From Corynebacterium nuruki S6-4 (GTDB lineage: Bacteria > Actinomycetota > Actinomycetes > Mycobacteriales > Mycobacteriaceae), in assembly GCF_007970465.1 (NCBI RefSeq), contig NZ_CP042429.1:1426001-1490000 (forward strand): 64,000 nucleotides of DNA. The letters are read 5' to 3'. The translations under genes and the position numbers were made by a program. The notes under the pieces are model-generated. The model did not search any database and was not told where the DNA came from. It saw only the letters and a list, made by a program, of their open reading frames with translations. How positions within the stretch are numbered: position 1 is the first letter of the stretch; each line of letters starts with the position of its first letter. Below, piece by piece: positions 52,562 to 64,000 of the stretch.

Positions 52562-52767
52562 GCCTCCATTCGTAACCGCTCTCCTCCCGGTCCGCCACCG
52601 TCGGCGCCGCCGGGGCCGGTGCCCTGGGGCGCAGATACCCGGCGCCAACACTCCGGATTTCCTGCTCGACTTCACGGACTACATCCCACACCCGCCGCCG
52701 GTCGCCTCCGCCGGAACCGGCACCCGCCCCACAAGTGCAGAAAAGCGCGCAGCAACGGGCCCGGCCT

Positions 52768-52828
52768 GCGGGTGTGCGTCGGCAGGGTGGATTCTCCCCA
52801 CCGGGCCACCCTGCCGACGCACACCCGC
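52768..52828. repeat. 61-bp perfect hairpin
   Basis: Two perfect 23-bp arms (GCGGGTGTGCGTCGGCAGG...) around a 15-nt loop, the same overall size as the hairpin at 32253 but unrelated in sequence. It stands between the aldehyde dehydrogenase start and the end of the rRNA operon. The 52562-52905 space has no gene. Confidence 0.7.
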
Positions 52829-52905
52829 CACCGCCGGGCCGGCCGGTGACACCCCGGCACAAGACATACCGTCCGACCACGGACCCGAAAACTGCGCGCA
52901 CGCAC

Positions 52906-52973
52906 AAAAAGAAGGAGGCCCCGCCCCCACCCCGACCGACCAGAAGTCGACCAGAGCAGGGGGCAGGACCTCC
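52906..52973 (-). terminator. rRNA operon terminator
   Basis: On the minus strand GGAGGTCCTGCCCCC pairs with GGGGGCGGGGCCTCC, followed by TTCTTTTTG. It begins about 10 nt past the 5S gene. Confidence 0.85.
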
Positions 52974-52984
52974 CACACACGTTT

Positions 52985-53100
52985 AATGCCGGCGGCGACC
53001 TACTCTCCCACACCCTCCCAGGTGCAGTACCATCGGCGCAGGTGGGCTTAGCTACCGGGTTCGGAAAGGGACCGGGCGTGACCCCACCGCCAAAACCACC
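52985..53100 (-). rRNA. rrf: 5S ribosomal RNA
   Basis: The conserved 5S core is readable on the minus strand: CCGAACCCGG, AGCTAAGCC, GCGCCGATGGTACTGC and GTGGGAGAGTAGGTCGCCGCC. The ends are placed by pairing of GGCGGTG with CGCCGCC and may be off by a few bases. Confidence 0.92.
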
Positions 53101-53261
53101 GACAAATCTATCAACGAAACAACCACACACACCAGACAACCACCCCGAACCAACAGGGGGCCACGGTGTGCTGTGCCGTTCCAGACACTGCACAATGGAC
53201 GCGAAAACTCTTCAACGCTGCAACACATGCCGCACACCAACAACCCGTAACACGAGTGTTT

Positions 53262-58168
<4,907 letters not shown>

Positions 58169-58433
58169 AAGCAAAACCCTACAAAGAGCCCTCACTGGCA
58201 AACAAAAAACAAAATACTGAACTGCTGACAATCAAAAGATCATCACAATCCGACCCGGTCGGGGGACCAAGGTCGGACCAATCACCACAGTGACACAGCA
58301 ACAGCAACAATCAGATATCAATGATTTAACGAACCCCCGATCATACAGGGCTCGCCGGCACCACCGACACAGACCAACCTGTCGTCATGCGCACACTGTC
58401 GTGCAACAAAAAACTTGGTTCATCACGCTATTG

Positions 58434-58447
58434 AGTTCTCAAACAAC
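58434..58447 (-). promoter_or_regulatory. rRNA leader box motif
   Basis: GTTGTTTGAGAACTCAATAG on the minus strand, repeated in the internal spacer. It belongs to the leader RNA (58169-58501), which carries no gene and is AT-richer than the rest of the window. Confidence 0.65.
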
Positions 58448-58501
58448 CTACGCACACCACAACCAACCACCCACAGGCGGCTGCTCGAAGCGACTCCCTG
58501 A

Positions 58502-58530
58502 ACTGTAACCCCCCGTTCACACAATCGCAA
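58502..58530 (-). promoter_or_regulatory. rRNA operon promoter
   Basis: TTGCGA (58530-58525) and TACAGT (58507-58502) on the minus strand are exactly 17 bp apart. A second candidate -10, TAGATT (58620-58615), lies further upstream, as expected for tandem rRNA promoters. Confidence 0.7.
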
Positions 58531-58663
58531 ACCGGAAGCGACACCGCCTACCAGGGTGCAGGACCCGGTGTCTGTTCGTCATAACCCGCGGCGACCGCCG
58601 CGCTGACCCGACATAATCTACACACCCACCCCAGGAAACACACATCCCCAGGTCAGAGCACGT

Positions 58664-59923
58664 TTACTCCACCGAGACCCGCTTCACGGTCGCCCCGAGG
58701 GCATTGAGACTCTCCACGAAACCGGGGTAACCGCGGTCGATGTGGAAGACATCGTTGACCTGTGTGACACCGTCGGCGTACAGCCCGGCCAGCACCAGGC
58801 CGGCCCCGGCGCGGATGTCCGACGACCACACCGGCGCAGAGCTCAACCGCTCCACACCGCGCACGACCACATGATGTCCGTCGATCGTGGCGTCCGCCCC
58901 CAGCCTGGTCATCTCGTCGACGAACCGGAACCGCGACTCGAAGATGTTCTCGGTGATCACGCTCATCCCCTCACTCACCGTGCACAGGGCGAGGGCCATC
59001 GGCTGCAGATCCGTCGGGAAACCGGGGAACGGCAGCGTCTGGTAGTCCACGGCCGTCGGCCGCTCCCGCTGCACGACCCGGAAACCGGTCGGGTACGTCT
59101 CAACCTCCGCCCCCACGAGCTTCAGCTTCTCGAGGACCAGGTGCAGGTGCGCCGGGTCGATGCCGCCGACGGTGATGTCGCCGCGCGTCATCGCCGCCGC
59201 ATAGGCCCACGTCCCGGCGACGATGCGGTCCCCCACCACCGTGTGCTCGACCGGGTGCAGCCTCTCCACCCCGGTCACCGTGATGGTGTTCGACCCCTCC
59301 CCCGTGATCTGCGCACCCATCGCCTGCAGCATGTGGCACAGGTCGACGATCTCCGGTTCCCGCGCCGCATTGTCGAGCACGGTCGTCCCCTCCGCCAGCA
59401 CGGAGGCGGTGAGGATGTTCTCGGTCGCACCGACCGAGGGGAAATCCAGCTTGACGGACGCCCCGCGCAGCCGGTCAGCCTGCGCGACCACACAGCCGTG
59501 CTCGATCCGGGTGTGCGCCCCGAGCTTCTCCAGCCCCGACTGGTGCATGTCCAGCGGGCGGCTGCCGATGGCGTCCCCGCCCGGCAGTGCGACCACCGCG
59601 CGGTGGCAGCGCGCGGTCAGCGGCCCCAGGACGCAGACCGAGGCGCGGAACTGCCGGACCGCGTCGATGTCGGCATCGCAGGAGATCTCCGCCGGCGTGT
59701 GGATGACGACGTCCGGGCCCTCGAGTTCCACCTCGCATCCCAGGCCGCGCAGGACGTCCGCCATGTAGGGCACATCCGCGATCTCCGGGCAGTTGTGCAG
59801 CACGGTCGTCCCCTCCGCGAGGAGGGACGCCGACATGAGTTTCAGGACGCTGTTCTTCGCACCGTCGACCTTGACAGCACCTTCGAGACGGGCGCCGCCG
59901 GTCACCAGGAAATGATCTTTCAC
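58664..59923 (-). CDS. murA: UDP-GlcNAc enolpyruvyl transferase MurA
   Basis: The first committed enzyme of peptidoglycan synthesis, adding enolpyruvate to UDP-N-acetylglucosamine. The 419-residue protein has [57 protein letters not shown], the second-half EPSP-synthase-like repeat [16 protein letters not shown] and the [13 protein letters not shown] segment. The active-site loop Cys is Asp117 (LPGGD), as in mycobacteria, which makes the enzyme insensitive to fosfomycin. GTG 59923 gives the standard VKD start; GTG 59932 would add three residues. It lies upstream of the rRNA operon on the same strand, as in other actinobacteria. Confidence 0.95.
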   Translation of the reverse strand: MKDHFLVTGGARLEGAVKVDGAKNSVLKLMSASLLAEGTTVLHNCPEIADVPYMADVLRGLGCEVELEGPDVVIHTPAEISCDADIDAVRQFRASVCVLGPLTARCHRAVVALPGGDAIGSRPLDMHQSGLEKLGAHTRIEHGCVVAQADRLRGASVKLDFPSVGATENILTASVLAEGTTVLDNAAREPEIVDLCHMLQAMGAQITGEGSNTITVTGVERLHPVEHTVVGDRIVAGTWAYAAAMTRGDITVGGIDPAHLHLVLEKLKLVGAEVETYPTGFRVVQRERPTAVDYQTLPFPGFPTDLQPMALALCTVSEGMSVITENIFESRFRFVDEMTRLGADATIDGHHVVVRGVERLSSAPVWSSDIRAGAGLVLAGLYADGVTQVNDVFHIDRGYPGFVESLNALGATVKRVSVE

Positions 59924-59977
59924 GCCCCCCACCCTAGCGGTCGGCCCCCGGCCACCGCGGGCGGCGTCCGGCGCGGA

Positions 59978-60823
59978 TCAGGGCAGGGCGCCGATGCGCC
60001 GCGCGGCGTTGACGGCCTCGTACCGGGTGTGCGCCCCCAGCTTGCGCATCACCGACCGCAGGTAGCTCTTCACGGTCTCCGCACCGATGCCCATTTCTTC
60101 GGCTGCCTCGACGTTGGTGTGGCCCAAGGCGACACACGAAAGCACGTCGAGTTCGCGGGCGGAGAGCTTGGTGGTCTGCTTGACGCGGACCGGGCTGACC
60201 ATCTGGTCGCAGAGGACCTCGAGATCCCGTCGGATCTCGTCGTCCTCGACCCGGTTGGCCAGCATGCGCAGCCGGGAGTGCGTCGCACGGACCTGCTCCC
60301 ACTCCGCGCCGGACAGCGACCGGACCGGCTTGTTGACCGGTTCGCGGGGCGCCTGGTCGGCGTGGCGCAGAGCACCGTTGACCGCGAGATCCTGTTCGAG
60401 GACGCGGGCGGTCATCGTGACTTCCTCAAGCACCTTGTCGCCCATCCGGACCGGGGAGTGCACACCCGCGTACAGGACGCCGCGCATGTCCCGCCCGACG
60501 ATGACCGGTACCGCGACGATCGAGTGCAGCCCCTCGTCGCGGATCGGGCGGTCGAACTCGTGGGAGATCGACTTCGCCCGGATGTAGTCGGAGACCCCGA
60601 CCGGCCGCTTCGTGGCCATGACCCGGCCACCGACACCCTGACCCTGTTCGATGGACAGGTTGTTGAGGGCGGGGGTCCGCAACCCCACCCACTGGTTGAT
60701 CACCATACGTCCGTCCGTCTGGCACGTCGCGAACATCGTCACCGGGATGCCGGTGGCGTTCTTCAGCGAGGAGAGTGCCGAACGGATGGCGTCGTCGTCG
60801 TCGCGGTGGCGCTGCTGCTCCAC
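59978..60823 (-). CDS. ramA: Regulator of acetate metabolism RamA
   Basis: A 281-residue LuxR-type regulator: a GAF-like domain (about 10-150: GIPVTMFATCQTDGRMVINQWVGL, GQGVGGRVMATKRPVGVSDYIRAKSISHEFDRPIRDEGLHSIVAVPV) and a C-terminal LuxR helix-turn-helix (about 215-275: LSARELDVLSCVALGHTNVEAAEEMGIGAETVKSYLRSVMRKLGAH). Length and layout equal C. glutamicum RamA, the activator of acetate, gltA, mctC and rpf genes. AAAGGTGAG stands before the GTG start. C/G-run pairs in the 60860-60950 leader (CCCCCG, GGGGGG) could be sites for its own control. Confidence 0.92.
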   Translation of the reverse strand: MEQQRHRDDDDAIRSALSSLKNATGIPVTMFATCQTDGRMVINQWVGLRTPALNNLSIEQGQGVGGRVMATKRPVGVSDYIRAKSISHEFDRPIRDEGLHSIVAVPVIVGRDMRGVLYAGVHSPVRMGDKVLEEVTMTARVLEQDLAVNGALRHADQAPREPVNKPVRSLSGAEWEQVRATHSRLRMLANRVEDDEIRRDLEVLCDQMVSPVRVKQTTKLSARELDVLSCVALGHTNVEAAEEMGIGAETVKSYLRSVMRKLGAHTRYEAVNAARRIGALP

Positions 60824-61043
60824 GGCTCACCTTTCTGTTGACCCGCGGGGCACCCCCGTTCCGGGAGTTCCCCGATATCGGGGGGACCTGACTCTGCCAC
60901 CCCCGAGTATAGGACCCCCGCCCACCACCCCCAAATCTGGGCGGAGACGGGCCATAACCGGCGGTGAACCACCGGCGGGCCGATTGCCACCCCCGCAGCG
61001 GAAACAGACATGGCGGCGTCCGTTCGTCCGCGCACGCCGCCCC

Positions 61044-61598
61044 CTAGTTGCGTCCGGCCGCGTCGCCGTCACCGGCACTGTCACCGGCACTGTCACCGGC
61101 ACTGTCACCGACGAGGACCTCGATCCGGCGCAGCGTCCGGGCCGTCGATTCCTCGGAGCCGGCGACGAGCTGCTTGGCGATCTTCCCGCCGACCAGCGGA
61201 AGGTCGACCTCCGCCGTCACAGTCGTCACCACGAGCGTCCCGCCGTCGTCGGCCGGACCGAACCGCTGCAGCGTCCGCATCGTCCCCATGCTCTTCGGCA
61301 GCGGGACCGTGCTGTCCATGGTGAACGTGCCGTCGTCACCGGGCGCGGAGATCACGCTGACCTGCTCCATGACCACCGGCGGCGTCTCCGCCTCCGGATC
61401 CGCCTTGCCGGCGACCGCCCGGGCGTACACCGAACCGTCGTCGCGGCGCTCGATCTCCTGCTCGGAGACCACCATCGTGCCGGGGTCGGTCTCGCTGCCG
61501 TCGAGGGTGAACAGGTAGCGCTCCGAGGTGACCACCTCATGGGCGACCCGGACGGGGACGCCGAGCTCCTGCCGGAAATCCGCACTCTTCGTCGCCAC
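61044..61598 (-). CDS. DUF2505 protein
   Basis: A 184-residue soluble protein with the DUF2505 (START-like, ligand-binding fold) pattern: VRVAHEVVTSERYLFTLDGSE at the start, a central VMEQVSVISAPGDDGTFTMDSTVPLPKSMGTMRTLQRFG, and EVDLPLVGGKIAKQLVAGSEESTARTLRRIEVLVG at the end. The C-terminus holds a GDSA repeat from a 15-bp tandem unit (CACTGTCACCGGCAC-type, three copies). Function unknown. GTG 61598 lies just after the hydratase stop; GTG 61616 would overlap it by 16 nt. Confidence 0.8.
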   Translation of the reverse strand: MATKSADFRQELGVPVRVAHEVVTSERYLFTLDGSETDPGTMVVSEQEIERRDDGSVYARAVAGKADPEAETPPVVMEQVSVISAPGDDGTFTMDSTVPLPKSMGTMRTLQRFGPADDGGTLVVTTVTAEVDLPLVGGKIAKQLVAGSEESTARTLRRIEVLVGDSAGDSAGDSAGDGDAAGRN

Positions 61599-61600
61599 GG

Positions 61601-62377
61601 TTACCGGTGCCTCCACTCGGGCTTCCGCTTCTCGACGAACGCGGCCATGCCCTCCTTCTGGTCCTCGGTGGCGAACAGGCCCCAGAACGCCTCGCGCTCC
61701 TGGCGCATGCCCTCGGCCAGCGGGGTGTTCAGGGCGGCGTCCACCGTCTCCGTCGCCGCGGCCAGCGCGACGCGGGAGTAGGACGCCACCTGCGCCGCGA
61801 TCTCGGCGACGGCGTCCGCGAAGCCGTCGACCGGCAGGACCCGGGAGACGAGTCCGGACCGCTCCGCTTCCTCGGCACCCATCGTCCGGCCGGTGAGGAT
61901 GAGGTCCATGGCCTTGTACTTGCCGACGGCGCGGGTGAGCCGCTGGGTTCCCCCCATCCCGGGGATCACCCCCAGGGTGATCTCCGGCTGGCCGAACTTC
62001 GCCTTCTCGCTGGCGAGGATGATGTCGCCCATCATCGCCAGTTCACAGCCGCCGCCGAGGGCGTAGCCGGTGACCGCGGAGATGATCGGAGTCTGGATCG
62101 TGTTGACCTGCTCCCAGAGGGCGTAGAACCGCTTGAGCTTGATGTCGGGCCAGGTCTGGTCCTTCATCTGGGTGATGTCCGCGCCGGCGGCGAAGGCCTT
62201 CTCGCTGCCGGTGACGACGACAGCCCCGATGCCGGCGTCCGCGTCGAAGCCGGCGAGGGCGTCCACCACCTCCTCCATGACGGTCTGGTTGAGGGCGTTG
62301 AGCGCCTTCGGCCGGTTGAGGGTGATGGTCGCGACCCGGCCGTCGACCGAGGTCAGAATCGTCTCGTAGTCAGTCAT
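61601..62377 (-). CDS. Enoyl-CoA hydratase (EchA8-like)
   Basis: A 258-residue catalytically complete crotonase. Both catalytic Glu residues are present, in GGGCELAMMGDIILASEKAKFG and GQPEITLGVIPGMGGTQRL, and the CoA/oxyanion loop reads AFAAGADITQM. It hydrates 2-enoyl-CoA in beta-oxidation. Contrast with the EchA6-like protein at 13736, which lacks both Glu. ATG 62377 gives the usual length; ATG 62386 is an alternative. It forms an operon with the DUF2505 gene. Confidence 0.94.
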   Translation of the reverse strand: MTDYETILTSVDGRVATITLNRPKALNALNQTVMEEVVDALAGFDADAGIGAVVVTGSEKAFAAGADITQMKDQTWPDIKLKRFYALWEQVNTIQTPIISAVTGYALGGGCELAMMGDIILASEKAKFGQPEITLGVIPGMGGTQRLTRAVGKYKAMDLILTGRTMGAEEAERSGLVSRVLPVDGFADAVAEIAAQVASYSRVALAAATETVDAALNTPLAEGMRQEREAFWGLFATEDQKEGMAAFVEKRKPEWRHR

Positions 62378-62439
62378 GGGGACCATTGTGACACGGCGGC
62401 CCCGGCGGACGGTGTCTCGACGGATCCCGCGGCGGAATG

Positions 62440-62475
62440 TATACTGGCGCCAGACCTAGACAGACAGATCGGTCT
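62440..62475 (+). promoter_or_regulatory. cysK promoter with McbR-type box
   Basis: TATACT (62440-62445) is a strong -10. AGAC-N6-GTCT (62462-62475) just downstream matches the core of the McbR site TAGAC-N6-GTCTA of C. glutamicum, except for the outermost bases; an overlapping TAGAC lies at 62457. McbR represses sulfur-assimilation genes, including cysK. Confidence 0.75.
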
Positions 62476-62511
62476 GTTTGAACGGCAAACCAGGAAGGCC
62501 TCTTCGGAACA

Positions 62512-63447
62512 ATGGGAAAGATCTACGACAACGTCACCGACCTGATCGGCAACACTCCGCTGGTCAAGCTCAACAAGATCGGCGCTGACCTGCCGGGCAA
62601 CATCGTCGTCAAGCTGGAGTCCGCCAACCCGGGTAACTCCGTCAAGGACCGCATCGGAGCCGCCATCATCGACGCCGCCGTCGCCTCCGGCGAGCTCAAG
62701 CCCGGCGGCACCATCGTCGAGGCCACCTCCGGCAACACCGGTATCGCCCTGGCCACCGTCGGCGCCGCCCGCGGCTACAAGGTCATCCTGACCATGCCGG
62801 AGTCCATGTCGCTGGAGCGTCGCATCATGCTGCGCGCCCTCGGTGCCGAGCTCGTCCTCACCCCGCCGCCGGCCGGCATGCAGGGTGCTGTCGACAAGGC
62901 CAACGAGATCGTCGAGAACACCGACAACGCCGTCCTCGCCCGCCAGTTCGCCAACCCGGCCAACCCGGAGGCCCACTACAAGACCACCGGCCCGGAGGTC
63001 TGGGCGGACACCGACGGCAAGGTCGGCGTCTTCATCGCCGGCATCGGCACCGGCGGCACCATCTCCGGTACCGGCAAGTACCTCAAGGAGCAGAACCCCG
63101 ACGTCCAGATCGTCGGCGTCGAGCCGAAGGATTCCCCGCTGCTGACCGAGGGCAAGTTCGGCCCGCACAAGATCCAGGGCATCGGCACCAACTTCTTCCC
63201 GGACAACCTCGACCGCGACATCCTCGACGGCGTCTACGACGCGACCATCGAGGAGTCCGTGAAGTGGGCCCGTGAGATCGCCGCCCAGGAGGGCATCCTC
63301 GTCGGTATCTCCACCGGTGCGAACATCGCCGCCGCGGTCGCCGAGGCCGAGAAGCCGGAGAACAAGGACAAGCTCATCGTCGTCATCGTCGCCGACTTCG
63401 GCGAGCGCTACGTCTCCACCCTGCTGTTCGACGACCTGCGCGACTGA
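62512..63447 (+). CDS. cysK: Cysteine synthase CysK
   Basis: O-acetylserine sulfhydrylase, 311 residues, PLP-dependent fold type II. The Schiff-base Lys45 is in NPGNSVKDRIG, the substrate loop is EATSGNTGIAL (68-78), the phosphate-binding loop GIGTGGTISGTGKYL and the C-terminal GISTGAN are intact. It makes cysteine from O-acetylserine (CysE product) and sulfide. Behind the McbR-like box and followed by cysE, it represents the standard cysteine operon. No strong ribosome-binding site precedes the ATG. Confidence 0.97.
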   Translation: MGKIYDNVTDLIGNTPLVKLNKIGADLPGNIVVKLESANPGNSVKDRIGAAIIDAAVASGELKPGGTIVEATSGNTGIALATVGAARGYKVILTMPESMSLERRIMLRALGAELVLTPPPAGMQGAVDKANEIVENTDNAVLARQFANPANPEAHYKTTGPEVWADTDGKVGVFIAGIGTGGTISGTGKYLKEQNPDVQIVGVEPKDSPLLTEGKFGPHKIQGIGTNFFPDNLDRDILDGVYDATIEESVKWAREIAAQEGILVGISTGANIAAAVAEAEKPENKDKLIVVIVADFGERYVSTLLFDDLRD

Positions 63448-63494
63448 TCGCGCCCGATCGCGACTGACCGTGTCCGCCCCGTCGGCGGCACACC

Positions 63495-63547
63495 ACGCCC
63501 CGGCGTCCCCGGTCCCCACCACGGACCGGCGGCGTCGGGGTGTTCCT
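63495..63547 (+). terminator. GC-rich hairpin after cysK
   Basis: CCGGTCC pairs with GGACCGG in the centre, and outer CACGCCCCGGCG pairs imperfectly with CGTCGGGGTG. GTTCCT follows. cysE may therefore have its own promoter in the AT-richer stretch at 63545-63580, or rely on read-through. Confidence 0.5.
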
Positions 63548-63629
63548 ATACCATTACTGTCACAGACGTCACACTGTGAAGCACCGACAAGCACGGACAA
63601 GCACCGAAACCCCGAAGGAGGACGCGCCG

Positions 63630-64000
63630 GTGAGCCTACTGAGCACGTTGAAAGAGGACCTGGACAGCGCGCGGACGCATGACCCCGCCGCCCGCGGCAA
63701 CGTCGAGAACGCCATCGTCTACTCCGGCCTCCACGCCATCTGGAGCCACCGGCTGGCCCACCGGCTGTGGACCTCCGGACTCAAGGGGCCGGCCCGCATC
63801 CTGAGTCAGTTCACCCGCTTCCTCACCGGCATCGAGATCCACCCCGGCGCCACCATCGGACGCCGCTTCTTCATCGACCACGGCATGGGTGTGGTGATCG
63901 GCGAGACCGCCGAGATCGGCGATGACGTGATGCTGTACCACGGCGTGACCCTCGGCGGCTCCGAACTCGTCCAGCGCAAGCGCCACCCCACCATCGGCGA
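63630..64000 (+). CDS. cysE: Serine O-acetyltransferase CysE, N-terminal part
   Basis: The frame from GTG 63630 runs off the right edge after about 123 residues. It is the short CysE type, beginning [42 protein letters not shown]. The left-handed beta-helix follows: [41 protein letters not shown], with the catalytic Asp/His pair. It acetylates serine for CysK. GGAGG lies 8 nt before the GTG. Confidence 0.95.
   Translation, partial: MSLLSTLKEDLDSARTHDPAARGNVENAIVYSGLHAIWSHRLAHRLWTSGLKGPARILSQFTRFLTGIEIHPGATIGRRFFIDHGMGVVIGETAEIGDDVMLYHGVTLGGSELVQRKRHPTIG

Noticed and set aside
63545..63585. GlxR site before cysE
   Set aside because: TGTCACAGACGTCACA resembles the motif, but the left half is TGTCA rather than TGTGA, so the dyad is not formed.

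Overview
This window reads as a chromosomal segment from a high-GC Corynebacterium. The pointers are a RamA-type regulator (GAF plus LuxR-type helix-turn-helix, a corynebacterial lineage protein), the gene order serC–gltA–FKBP and DUF485–mctC as in C. glutamicum, an Rpf1-like resuscitation factor beside a CspB-sized cold-shock protein, GlxR-, DtxR- and McbR-like operators, and an EchA6-like protein next to a CtpE-like ATPase as in mycolic-acid bacteria. The species cannot be fixed from the sequence alone.

Layout. 0–5 kb: a truncated secreted protein and a DUF3710-like protein (-), a 32-residue hydrophobic peptide gene with its own promoter and terminator, a TetR regulator, then thyA–folA–mycoredoxin ending at a strong terminator. 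4.7–7 kb: DUF485 gene plus mctC (carboxylate uptake) behind a near-perfect GlxR site, then tRNA-Arg(CCT). 7.1–15.7 kb: a composite repeat, a Tat-exported PhoD phosphatase, an LLM monooxygenase/FMN reductase pair with a twin palindrome at its promoter, ctpE–echA6, and an aldo/keto reductase. 15.8–20.1 kb: an accessory patch with an AbiEi/DUF559-like gene broken by one stop codon and bracketed by direct copies of a 57-bp inverted-repeat element, then an XRE regulator, a membrane protein and an ABC-2 exporter. 20.2–34 kb: uraD, FKBP, gltA, serC (frameshifted), sepH, a DUF6928-like gene, a TrmH-type methyltransferase, a purine permease, a glutaminyl cyclase lipoprotein, an MFS protein, a DUF2771-like protein, cspB and rpf1. 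34–40 kb: the second composite repeat, a small conserved-looking protein, an XPB-type helicase with its partner, and a DUF3239 protein. 40–46 kb: a 5-oxoprolinase (pxpA, pxpB-pxpC fusion) and biotin-carboxylase operon with a palindromic GntR-type operator and a GntR regulator close downstream, then a frameshifted DUF3800 gene. 46–52.6 kb: an alpha/beta hydrolase and an aminotransferase on divergent leaderless promoters, a MetE-core protein, a DtxR-box siderophore-binding lipoprotein and an aldehyde dehydrogenase. 53–58.6 kb: a complete 16S-23S-5S operon on the minus strand. 58.7–64 kb: murA, ramA, DUF2505, echA-type hydratase (-), then cysK and a truncated cysE behind a McbR-type box.

How it fits together. 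Several genes belong to carbon-source control: RamA is encoded here, and mctC, gltA and rpf1 (known RamA and/or GlxR targets in C. glutamicum) carry plausible operator sequence. The pyrimidine/folate pair, the cysteine operon, the cell-wall genes (murA, rpf1, sepH, echA6) and the rRNA operon are core chromosome. Accessory material is concentrated at 14.5–20 kb, 33.9–34.5 kb and 44–46 kb, where three genes are visibly decaying.

The most unusual signal is non-coding. Seven intergenic elements have the same design (perfect or near-perfect 10–15 bp terminal inverted repeats) and nearly the same length: six are exactly 57 bp and one is 58 bp, although their arm sequences fall into different types. 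They occur within two long composite repeats, on both sides of a decaying gene, and once inside a composite repeat between short imperfect direct repeats. All functional statements are inferences from sequence; no database search was possible.
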